A stretch of DNA of 16,711 nt from Hemicentrotus pulcherrimus. Taxonomy: Eukaryota; Echinodermata; Echinoidea; Camarodonta; Strongylocentrotidae. Shown here in pieces: positions 1 through 8,200 of this stretch; positions within the stretch are counted from its first letter, which is position 1, and every line of letters starts with the position of its first letter. The DNA is taken from contig BEXV01001655.1 of the NCBI GenBank assembly GCA_003118195.1, positions 51,501 through 68,211 on the forward strand. Reading direction: 5' to 3'. Both the position numbers and the translations under genes were made by a program. Below the pieces are notes generated by a model that saw only the letters and a list, made by a program, of their open reading frames with translations, did not search any database and was not told the DNA's origin.

Positions 1-55
1 GCATCTATGGCTGATCTGGCCAAGTATGGCTCTCATCTCTAACATCATTGCCAAT

Positions 56-155
56 AATGTTAAATTTTCTCACCAAAAGAATCCTGGTGTGAGTCAGCGT
101 GAAAGACTGGTATCAGTTATACTTCAGTGACCTCATTCTTGAACTAAACTCAAAT
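56..155 (-). pseudogene. Decayed tandem copy of the 3' end of LCMT2 exon 3 and its donor
   Basis: Positions 56-140 align without gaps to 173-257 (offset exactly 117), with 64 of 85 bases identical by hand count. Similarity fades toward 155. The copied part covers the end of exon 3, the donor GGTGAGAAA and the first bases of the intron. In the exon frame the copy has a TAA stop (119-117) where exon 3 has CTC. It is therefore not a working alternative exon, though it keeps a donor-like site. It would lie in the intron after exon 3. Confidence 0.75.
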
Positions 156-190
156 TGCATTATCAAATGAAGAATGTTAACCTTTCTCAC

Positions 191-389
191 CGAATGAATC
201 CTGCTGTGCTTCATCATGGTAGACTGGATTCAGGAGTAGATCACTGAGCTCAGTCTTGTTCCTAATCAATACAGCCTTTCTCTTCACCAGCTGAGGGAAA
301 TCAACTTCATAGAAAGCAGTGTTGTCCAGTGAGCCGCTGGCCTGCAGTCTGAAGTAGGTAGAGTCAAATCCAGCACCCAGTGATATTAT
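191..389 (-). CDS. LCMT2: LCMT2 coding exon 3 (SAM motif I)
   Basis: This exon has 199 nt, 66 codons plus one base. The acceptor is TTTTACAG above 389 and the donor is TTCG|GTGAGAAAGG at 190. It begins with IISLGAGFDSTYFRL, the glycine-rich SAM-binding loop, and continues to FYEVDFPQLVKRKA, where the acidic residue of strand 2 is expected to hold the ribose. The last 27 or so codons and the donor are copied in degenerate form at about 56-155. Confidence 0.92.
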
Positions 390-1953
390 CTGTAAAACAT
401 TTTAAAAGGTAAAAATGCATTTAGTTTCCAGTCGAGAGAGAGAGTAAGGGAGAGAGAGGGAGAGAGAGAGAGATAGAGAGAGAGATGGAGAGAGAGAAGG
501 GGCTATATCTACAGTAAGGGCGATCGAACATAAGAGAAAAGAGAGATGGAGAGAGAGAAGGGGCTATATCTACAGTAAGGGCGATCGAACATAAGAGAAA
601 TCCAATTAGAATGAAAAGTGTAATATTGCCTTTGTTTTCTACACTGAAATTGAACAGAAGAGTCAATCAAACTCTGTATAGGACCAAAAGAGTGTCATCA
701 GCTCACTGACCTGGTTCTTATAATCTCCAAACTTCTTGAGGAATGCCTTCAGGGTATCATCAATGGCTCTAGCCCTGACGAAGTAACCTCGGTTGATCAG
801 AGGCGATCTCCTGGAAGTCTTGGACACAAAATGACGAAGGTACGCATCTTGGAAGTATCCCATCATAGCAACGGAACACTTGCTCACGATGCTGCTGTCG
901 TTGGTCCCCTGTACCTGTAAAGCATGTGAACAAACAGAGTGACTATATCATGATGATAGGATCGAAAATGGAAAGACCCTCCTTTATCACACATTAAGAA
1001 AGAATGGTAATTTAGTAATTTTATGTGATGAAACAAATGGGAAAGTTTCCCACACTACATATACGCATGTCACACTGACATCATCACCAATTCAGCCAAT
1101 TTGAAAAGCCCATAGTACATGATATTGATATAGACTTCTAGGGCCTATAGTACAAAATTTACAACTTAAATTTTTGTATGACTTTCTATAATCTTATTTG
1201 TTGTCCATTTGCTTCTCTGATTTTCCTGCTTTCTTTTAGAAATTAGATTTAGAGTAGTTCAAATAATTGTCTATTTAATTTGGGTTGGAACTTGGATTTT
1301 CATCACAACATGTTATTGTTAAACAATATTATTTATAAACTGCATGGACTTCTTTAAGGAGAAAGTTAATATCTAGCTTTTCAGCTTTCATGAGTCATCC
1401 TGTCANTCATCATGTATAAGTCAAAAAATATTCTTTCACATGATTGGTAATGAGAGCTTCCATTTCATTTTTTGAAATTGGGGCGTTTCCAATACTGGTC
1501 CTTTAATAAATATTTCAATCTTAGAGTTTGTACGTTTATTTACGTTTTAATACATGATAATGCATAGAATGAAAGCTTCAGTCTCTGATATCGACGGTTG
1601 TTCTGAATTCCACCGAGATTACATCTGGCTCCTCTGACCGCCTCTAGAATCTAGCTATGTGTAGAGTCTAAGGGGAATATGTTGACAAATATCAGTTTTA
1701 GAATGACCCATACCAGACGGTTATTTCTGTCTACATATTGCATTGAACTTGAATGGCTTTTAAATTTAAGTTTTTAGATTTAGGAATCATCTCAATTCAG
1801 ATTTTAGTTTTTAATCAATTATTCACTGAAGGATCTAGATCTATCATCTAGGTCTAGATCTGGCTCCTAATTTTTAGAAAGTAAAATAAAATGCCCCCTC
1901 ACCGCAATATCGTTTTGAACTGCAGTTCCACAATGAATTCTCTGGCCTTTCAT
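191..1953 (-). CDS. LCMT2: LCMT2/TYW4 tRNA wybutosine-synthesizing protein 4, N-terminal part (3 coding exons, gene continues off left edge)
   Basis: Coding exons are 1953-1903, 914-711 and 389-191, joined with GT-AG introns and compatible phases (0, 0, then 1 at the last donor). Together they give 151 codons plus one base. The family is an S-adenosylmethionine-dependent methyltransferase fused to a C-terminal Kelch propeller. It carries out the last steps of wybutosine formation at position 37 of tRNA-Phe. Visible family marks are the N-terminal VQGTNDSSIVSK block (residues 18-29), SPLINRGYFVRARA in the middle of exon 2, the SAM motif I SLGAGFDSTYFRL (88-100) and the acidic EVDFP (113-117). 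The IQGTNNSS/VQNTNDSS-type N-terminus and the RARA motif fit LCMT2 and yeast PPM2 better than LCMT1/PPM1. The Kelch half is outside the window. The start is the first ATG in frame after a TAG at 1998-1996. The gene is divergent to CFAP221. Confidence 0.92.
431..601. repeat. GA microsatellite with a perfect 61-bp tandem duplication
   Basis: An impure (GA)n run at about 434-500 grades into two perfect 60-bp copies with period 61 (480-539 and 541-600). Each contains GGGGCTATATCTACAG and the palindrome CGATCG. The whole block lies in LCMT2 intron 2 (390-710). Identity of the copies suggests a recent slippage event or an assembly artefact. Confidence 0.9.
711..914 (-). CDS. LCMT2: LCMT2 coding exon 2
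   Basis: This exon has 68 codons in phase 0. The acceptor is TTTACAG just above 914 and the donor is CAG|GTCAGT at 710. It encodes residues 18-85: the VQGTNDSS block, MGYFQDAYLRHFV, and SPLINRGYFVRARA. The arginine and tyrosine of NRGY correspond to the SAM-contacting region of the leucine carboxyl methyltransferase family. The exon ends at ...FGDYKNQ, just before the SAM motif I in exon 3. Confidence 0.93.
915..1902 (-). other. LCMT2 intron 1 (988 bp)
   Basis: The intron is AT-rich. Apart from a truncated MITE copy at 1407-1507 and a short ATCTAG-rich palindromic patch at 1831-1862, I see nothing coding. One undetermined base (n) is at 1406, next to the MITE fragment boundary. Confidence 0.8.
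1407..1507 (-). mobile_element. Truncated copy of the 5386-5721 MITE, inverted
   Basis: Positions 1420-1500 match the reverse complement of 5395-5475 at 78 of 81 bases. The terminal repeat is damaged: a stretch of about six bases (ctttac) is missing from its end. The similarity stops near the ambiguous base on the other side. This is a fragment of the left end of the element, non-autonomous and without coding capacity. Confidence 0.85.
1903..1953 (-). CDS. LCMT2: LCMT2 coding exon 1
   Basis: This exon has 17 codons (MKGQRIHCGTAVQNDIA) and is followed by a GTGAGG donor (1902 downward). An in-frame stop lies 15 codons upstream, so the ATG at 1953-1951 is the first possible start in this exon. 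Joining to exon 2 gives NDIA-VQGTNDSS, which matches the ...DLAIQGTNNSS pattern of yeast PPM2. That match is the main reason to accept such a short exon 1 kb upstream. Confidence 0.82.
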
Positions 1954-2400
1954 GTTTGAAGACTGATGCCATGCATTAAGGCTAGGCCAGGATCTCTAAC
2001 ACTTCCACTCTCAGACGGCCGACGGGCGCGGGGAGGTTCCGGGGAAGGTCGAAGTCAGAGATCCACTCTCAGCGAGTCTCTTATTTATTTAACAGATCCA
2101 GGCCAGAACGAGAGGTGCATATATGCCCAAAGCTGGAAGTGTTGTGTTTATCTTTGCAATGATTTCCAAATCCTATGTGATGCTGCAAAATTCCGCAGAT
2201 CTACTAGGGTCTAAGTACAATTTTGCACGAGAGGAAATTGAAATTAGGCTGCAAGTAGACGTACAAGTACCGTATACACGGGGAAGAGGTGCAACGTTGC
2301 AGCAACAGGGTAGCTCTCTATGCATATATCAGACGGCCGGGCGAGTCGTCGGCCGCCCCGCCGGGCGGCCTGGATTATACGTTCTCCAGCTCCATGGACC
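1954..2400. promoter_or_regulatory. GC-rich upstream region of LCMT2, likely promoter and 5' UTR
   Basis: Two CpG-rich patches (about 2008-2060 and 2330-2372) stand out from the AT-rich surroundings. Both contain agacggccg. The second holds a perfect 8-bp stem with a 4-base loop at 2351-2370 (GGCCGCCC/GGGCGGCC), which also reads as GC-box-like GGGCGG. Between them lies a run of GCAAC/GTTGC half-sites (2291-2306). Its place just upstream of the LCMT2 start fits a promoter. This is inference from composition and position only. Confidence 0.4.
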
Positions 2401-3513
2401 AGGAAGCTGTAATTACTTAAAGCATGTTTTCTGAAGGGTTTGTATATTGTATTGTGTGAATTTGATGTTTAAATGAGGGATTAAATATCATTCCAATTTG
2501 AATAAATACTTGAGTAGAGACTGTAATGAAGGGAAAGTAGATTACATAATTGTACAAATTAATGCATTGGCAAATCCAATAATCAGGCACACAGCATGCA
2601 TGCACTAGCAGACGACATTACAATTTGTCTTTTTTACAGTATTTTGAATTAATAATTTTTTAAATTCAAAATTCAAAATCGAATTTATATTTCATTAATA
2701 ATTCGTTTTTTAATTAATATTAGTAATTTTAACTATAATTATGCATTTTTCAATCTAAAAATTTAATATAATCTATTTTTCTTATGAAATATTAAGAGAA
2801 TTTCCTGTAACTGTAGATCTGACTACTGCTGTCGAACTATGATGGCAAAATATCTTTACTCCGCTAAGTGTTGTTATGGGAACTGGACGACCGCATCACA
2901 CGAATGGACTGCAATTAGTGATACGCAAAACACGAACCAAATTTGTTTCCTCAAGAAATTGCATCTATTATTATGAATAAATATAATAGTATCATACATT
3001 GATTTCTGATTTTCCTTTTCATTTCAAATCAATTAATGTTATCTTCAGTCTTTCTGGCACTACTTGTATTAAGCGTATGTAGACTTGTGCGTGAAGTGTG
3101 TACATACTCCGATTATCCAAGAAAAATTATTGGAAATTTTGAACAAAACGTCAGGTAAATATGCGATAATCTATCATGTATGTGCTATTATGTTCCTAAA
3201 TGAATTGCGTAAATATTCTGCAATCATAATTCAATGAATATCGTAATTGATCTGACGTTTGGAGATCGCAAAATATGTTTGATTATTGCTCCTCAATTCA
3301 CCTTCTTTCATATTGTAAAGTCCCATACGTTAAGGATTATGTAGGCTAAGTGTAACTCTTGGACTCTTCATTTCAAACTCGAAGATTATCTGAATTTGGA
3401 GACTGGTCCGGTCACGTCGGCGGCGGTTCGGCGCTAACTGTATTTAGCAGTAGGGGCGCTTGTCTAAGAATGAGGATATCTTCGTAAACGCGAACAAATT
3501 GCGTCCTCAAATT
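2401..3513. other. Intergenic, AT-rich, no gene seen
   Basis: Positions 2630-2800 are a very AT-rich stretch of AATTAAT-type low-complexity sequence. A weak X-box-like site lies at 2870-2883. A 9-bp inverted pair, aaacgtcag (from 3147) and ctgacgttt (near 3252), brackets about 110 bp. I see no open frame with family resemblance. Confidence 0.6.
2870..2883. promoter_or_regulatory. Candidate RFX X-box (weak)
   Basis: GTTGTTATGGGAAC matches the canonical X-box GTTGCCATGGCAAC at 11 of 14 positions. RFX factors control many ciliary genes, and CFAP221 is the downstream gene on this strand, but the site is about 2.3 kb from its start codon. A match of this quality can occur by chance. Confidence 0.2.
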
Positions 3514-3859
3514 AAAAATAAGGATCATCCACATTTTCGCAGACATTTTTTTTTTCTTCGCCCGAGACTGAGTCCCTGACATCGGTGCTCTGCAGGTTTC
3601 AGGTTCAAAAACCGCCCGCTGGCGATGCGAAAAATGGATTCCTTGTAATAAATAATCCCAGTTCACTGTCTGCTTTAAAGGGTTAATTGTCCATCTTACG
3701 AGGATTATCGCTCTTATTACATGAAAGTCTCTGTACAAAAACTACAAAGTCGATGTGAAATTCATCAAAAAAAATCATCACGGAATCCGTTTTTCGCACT
3801 GCCAACACTCAGCTCAAAAATTTGAAACGTCTCCGAAAATGTGGGCGATCCTTATTTTT
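3514..3859. repeat. Imperfect long inverted repeat
   Basis: The left arm (3514-3642) and the right arm (3782-3859) are similar as reverse complements in two blocks. GGAATCC.TTTTTCGCA..GCCA (3618-3642 with 3782-3806) is about 21 of 25 identical. A GTCT.CGAAAATGTGG..GATCC block (3514-3544 with 3829-3859) is about 28 of 31 identical. The left arm has about 50 extra bases between the blocks, including a poly-A/T tract. The spacer is about 140 bp. It may be two head-to-head copies of a dispersed repeat. The open frames over it show no family resemblance. Confidence 0.65.
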
Positions 3860-5120
3860 GAAGACGTGTCTGTCCGCGTTCTAGTCTATGCGGTAGTGCT
3901 CTGCCAATATTCGGTCAACGCATTGACATTCAGTGCTTTATTAGAGTGTCTGATCGCGCACCCGATGTGTGCTAAAATCCTTTCCATTGAGATTGCACAC
4001 ATTCCTATGCAGTCCATGTGCATTGCGTGACCATGAAAATTGGTCAATGATTTTATGAAAAATCGCTATCGCTTGTGATCCTGAAGGTCAAACTCAATAA
4101 ATGAGATGTCATATGAAAGAGCAAGTTTTTCTCCATATTCCCCATAGGGGCGCACCCCCGAAATTCTAAAAATATCTTTTGATAGAAACATCGACGAGAC
4201 TTGAAATTTGAAATGTATTATAATGATTACATTTTTTATTTAAATATCAAACCTAAATGATGAAAAACGATCCCAAATTGAAAATTGAAAAATCGTTCAG
4301 ACACCCTAGCTTTATCGCGCAATTGTATCAAAATAGTGCGCAAATACGCTTCGCTCCTTGGCAACGGAGATATCACGCACAAATCGCGTGACCGAATTCT
4401 GGGCAGAAAAATGCTCCGTCTTCTTTCGGAAGTATTTTGCTTATTATTTTATATTTTAAGTGACAATAAAATCCTGTTAGAGAAATAAATTTCTTTTTTT
4501 TTGATGGGTAGGTCTAGTTTTGTTTGCCAAATAAAAGAGGTAAGAATTCAAAATATTAGCGATTTTCTCTTAAGTGACCAAATACTGGGCGCTCTACCCT
4601 AAATGAGAAATCCAACTATTGCGTTGTGAGAAGGTCCACCATCTAGACTTTTTTATGTCAATTCTGGACACTTGAAGCTATTTAATTAAAAGTTGCAGGG
4701 CCTATAAATATAGCAATATTTATGTTGCATGCCATGTGTATTTTTGATAATCTAAATTTTTACTTAGATTTAGTAAACTTTAATCAAATTTTGAGTTTGA
4801 CTGGCTTGAGTTTGAGGACGGATGTCACCCATATCTGAAACGTTAATGTTAATAGATTTTGTAATTTCATCCAATTTTGAATTATAGTTTAATTTCAATT
4901 TTGTTTATGCAGTAAATGTGTACAATTGATGGCAAGTCCTATACTTAAGTAATGTCTGCATCTATCCAGGACCAATTCTAAGTGACCAAGTCCTAGTAAT
5001 AAGTAATTTGAGTCTGGTTGCAAACAACAACAGTTACTCTACTTAATCGGATATCAATAATTTCATAGGAGCAAGATCACTGGCCAAAAACAGCCTAAAT
5101 ATCTCACTTTCTTTTCCTAG
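3860..5120. other. Upstream region of CFAP221, no coding exon seen
   Basis: No open frame here resembles a known family. An X-box half-site lies at 4352-4365. A short palindrome, CCCCATAGGGGCGC, lies at about 4140-4155. A first non-coding exon of CFAP221 probably lies here or further left, because a good acceptor (branch-like ctaaat, ctttcttttcctag) ends at 5120, 24 bases before the start codon. I could not place its donor. Confidence 0.5.
4352..4365 (-). promoter_or_regulatory. Candidate RFX half X-box upstream of CFAP221
   Basis: On the minus strand this reads GTTGCCAAGGAGCG. The first half-site GTTGCC is perfect and the second is degenerate. It lies about 780 bp upstream of the CFAP221 start. 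X-boxes are known regulators of ciliary genes, so it is a plausible but unproven site. Confidence 0.25.
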
Positions 5121-5144
5121 GGTCCTCCTGGAGTAAGTGCCACT

Positions 5145-5298
5145 ATGGCTGTGGAGCGGCCGTTGAGTCAGCTGAATTCAGATCCGCTCTCTCCTCTGAG
5201 GGGTCAATCCCGTCTCAATGGCGCCTCAATCGTTCTACATGAGTCACTGGTTGCACCAGAGAAGAAAAAAACAGTACCTAACCATCTCTTAGACACAA
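5145..5298 (+). CDS. CFAP221: CFAP221 coding exon 1 (residues 1-51)
   Basis: This is the start exon, ending in GACACAA|GTAAG, phase 1. It encodes a polar, probably disordered N-terminus (MAVERPLSQLNSD...) and then EKKKTVPNHLLDT, which matches the conserved VPNHLL block of vertebrate CFAP221. An acceptor-like ctttcttttcctag ends at 5120, so the exon probably begins there, with 24 bases of 5' UTR after an upstream non-coding exon. Confidence 0.92.
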
Positions 5299-8200
5299 GT
5301 AAGAAAGAAAAACAAAAAAATACAATACTACCTCTACCAGATTTCTTTTTTCTCCCCCACTTTGACTAACATTGTATTGAAGTTTAAAGGTAAAGACCAG
5401 TATTGGAAACGCCCTAATTTCAAAAAATGAAACGGAAGCTCTCATTACCAATCATGTGAAAGAATATGTTTTGACTAATACATGATGATAAAAAATTTGC
5501 CTGGAAACCGCCTACTAATTTCATATATTTGGTAAATTTGTTTCTCGCATGGTCTGTGAGAGATATAAGGGTCCATATACATCTTTCTGTGTATAGTGCT
5601 TATCATTTTGATGGTTCCAGAACCTTGCAGATGTAGGTGCTAGATGATCAACCTTTTCTGATCGATTCCACAACGTTTCTTTCACAATGCTATCGCATGA
5701 CCATAACTGGTCTTTACCTTTAGTTTTTGTTGCAAGTCTTTTTTTTTTTTATATCATCATACCATGAGCCAGGTGACTGAAGATTTTCTATTGAAAAACA
5801 ACAATGATTCTGTAAAAATAACAAAGCTCAGATATTTATTCAAATGGTTTGATTTCATATTAAAAATTTTTAAACAGTTGAGTAAATCTACAGTGTAGTG
5901 TTTTATGTAAAATTATTATGTAGTAGAACACTGAGTTTTATTATCGATATGTGTCTATTTTCAAATAAATGTTCATGCATGTGTACCAAAGACATTTTAC
6001 CTGTACAACATCTTCCTGATTAAATCTCTCCCTTTTTATCTTGATTTTTCTCTAGAAATATACCACAAATTATCCCACAATGAAGTGCTCCAAGTGGAAC
6101 CAGCTGTGGTCCACTTTCCTGGCTTTGAACCAGGGAAGGTTCATCGACAAGTTCTGGTGAGTATCAGCTTTCATTTTTACTCCCTCATTTCAATATTAGG
6201 GGGCATCCAAGACCCCCTTTTGAATGACAAATTATAAATGACATCAGGGTCATCTGTTTGCCCACCAATCATGAGGTACTGGCAGAATAGTTCAGTGTTT
6301 CTGACTGTTTGGAGTAAATCTGCATTAGGATGAAAACAAAATAAAGCCATGGTATACCTACCCAGGGAACTATTCCAGTCAATAACTGGTGTCTTGTTGA
6401 TATATTAGGCCTTTTTTGACAAATCAAAGGTATCTGGTCATCTGCTGTCCATATGTCACCAAGGCTAAAAGTAAACAAAATTCATATAGAAAGTGTAATT
6501 TTCTTATTATTCGGTCCGATATAAGGCCCTCGAGCCACCTACATGATTGCATATATCATCAACTATGTACCAAATGTGATGATATCAGTATCTGCATTAT
6601 GTTATGTATCCCAAGCACAAAATATAGTGATTCACATTGAGATGCATAATAATAATAATACCTACTTTTATTTTTCCTGAATTCCAGAACATCATCAACG
6701 TATCGGCAGAATGTCAGCAGATGCATATCATCCCTCCAGCAACGCGCTATTTCAAGGCGTGGTACAAGAAGAGGGATCGCCTGGTGCCGGGGCTGTCCAT
6801 GGAAGTCACGGTAGAGTTCAGACCCGACGAATGGAGGTACTTCTACGACTGTATAAGGATACATTGCCAGGTAAACACAATGATTTTCCCTGGATTATCT
6901 TATTCCTTATGAGCTAAAGACTTTGTGGAGGTACACTTTTATCCATATTTTAATCATGAACATTTACAAAAGCTATTACAGGCATGAGTAGAAAAAAGAG
7001 CAAAATATATGTGCTCACATCTTTTCCAATTTGCAGTGTGGCTTTAATAAAATTGTATAATACATTTAAATAGGACACCAGTGATTTAAATCTTCCAATT
7101 GGCAACACAGCTGTTCAAAATCATGTTTTGGAAGGGGGCTGCAAGTGTGAAATATCAATTGATAAAGTTTTAGGTCACATGTTCATGTACGTATAATTTG
7201 GTTAAAAGAAGGTAAGATTGAAGGAATAATTGACAAAATGATCCTATGCCAATCGGAGAGGAGACATGATTTGTTCAGCGTGGTTAAACTTCCATTCTCT
7301 TTCTCTTTGTATTTTAGAGTACAGAAAATCTTGTGATTCCAGTTCACGCGTATCCTGTCATGTCGACAGACTTTCCAGAAATTGTCAAGTTTCCTCCCAC
7401 ACCTGTCTCCCAAAGGTAAGTTAGAACTCATTCTTGTTTATCAAGATATTCGGATTCATATTCTCTTTCTTGGGTATACTTGGGTGTAGAGATTCGAAGC
7501 TTAGCTTATTTGTCCCTCTTTTCTGTTCCCTCCCCTCTCAAGTATGGTTCAAACTTAATTGAATTGTTTCTCCAATACCTTTCTAGAGATGACTTGAATT
7601 GGTTAATGGTGCCAGCATTGACTACTTCCTTAGGCAGGGCATTCCAATTGTTTACACTCCTTATTGAGAAACTACACTGCCTAAGTCTTGTGTTGTTTGA
7701 CTATTTTGAAATTATGGCATCTTGTTGTTGAGCCAGTGGCTAGTTGGAAGAATTTTGAGGGATTTACTCTGTCCAAGCCTCTCAGGATTTTGAATATCCG
7801 TATCAGGTCTGCTCTTGACTGTTCAACGGACTTTACAGGAGTGTCAGGAGCACACATTGTTGTAATCTTAAATGTCAGGGAATAAGAAATTGAGAAAAGT
7901 AATGGCCTCAACTCTTAAAAACAACATCTAAGTATGAAAGAGATGTCAGCCCATCTGCCCTCCGCCCTTAGTTGTTGTTGTATTTACATCTAAACAGGTA
8001 TAACTGAAGCATTGTTAACAAATGACACTGTAATCTATTCGGAAAAATGGGTATCTTAATTCTGAATCTTCTCTTATACAGATAAGTAATTGTGCGTTGG
8101 ATTTTTTGTTTGTACGAAGCTCCTCTTTTTTCACGTCCACTTTATTTCATTTATACATAAAAGGTTTATATTTTGCCACATGTGGCTGTTTTTAAGGTAG

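Noticed and set aside
191..1953. LCMT1 (PP2A leucine carboxyl methyltransferase) as the identity of the left gene
   Set aside because: VQGTNDSS, GYFVRARA and LGAGFDSTYFRL fit LCMT2/TYW4 more closely. The Kelch half that would settle it is outside the window, so a small doubt remains.
3147..3260. MITE bounded by aaacgtcag/ctgacgttt
   Set aside because: The inverted ends are only 9 bp, with no further pairing and no target duplication.
3412..4030. Opposing frames of 108 and 91 residues with similar peptide strings
   Set aside because: The likeness is explained by the inverted DNA repeat at 3514-3859. No known domain and no splice context.
5133..5138. GTAAGT in the 5' UTR just before the CFAP221 start
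   Set aside because: Using it as a donor would leave a 12-base exon and remove the start codon. Treated as a decoy.
6199..6218. GGGGG/CCCCC hairpin in intron 2
   Set aside because: Too short and simple to support a function.
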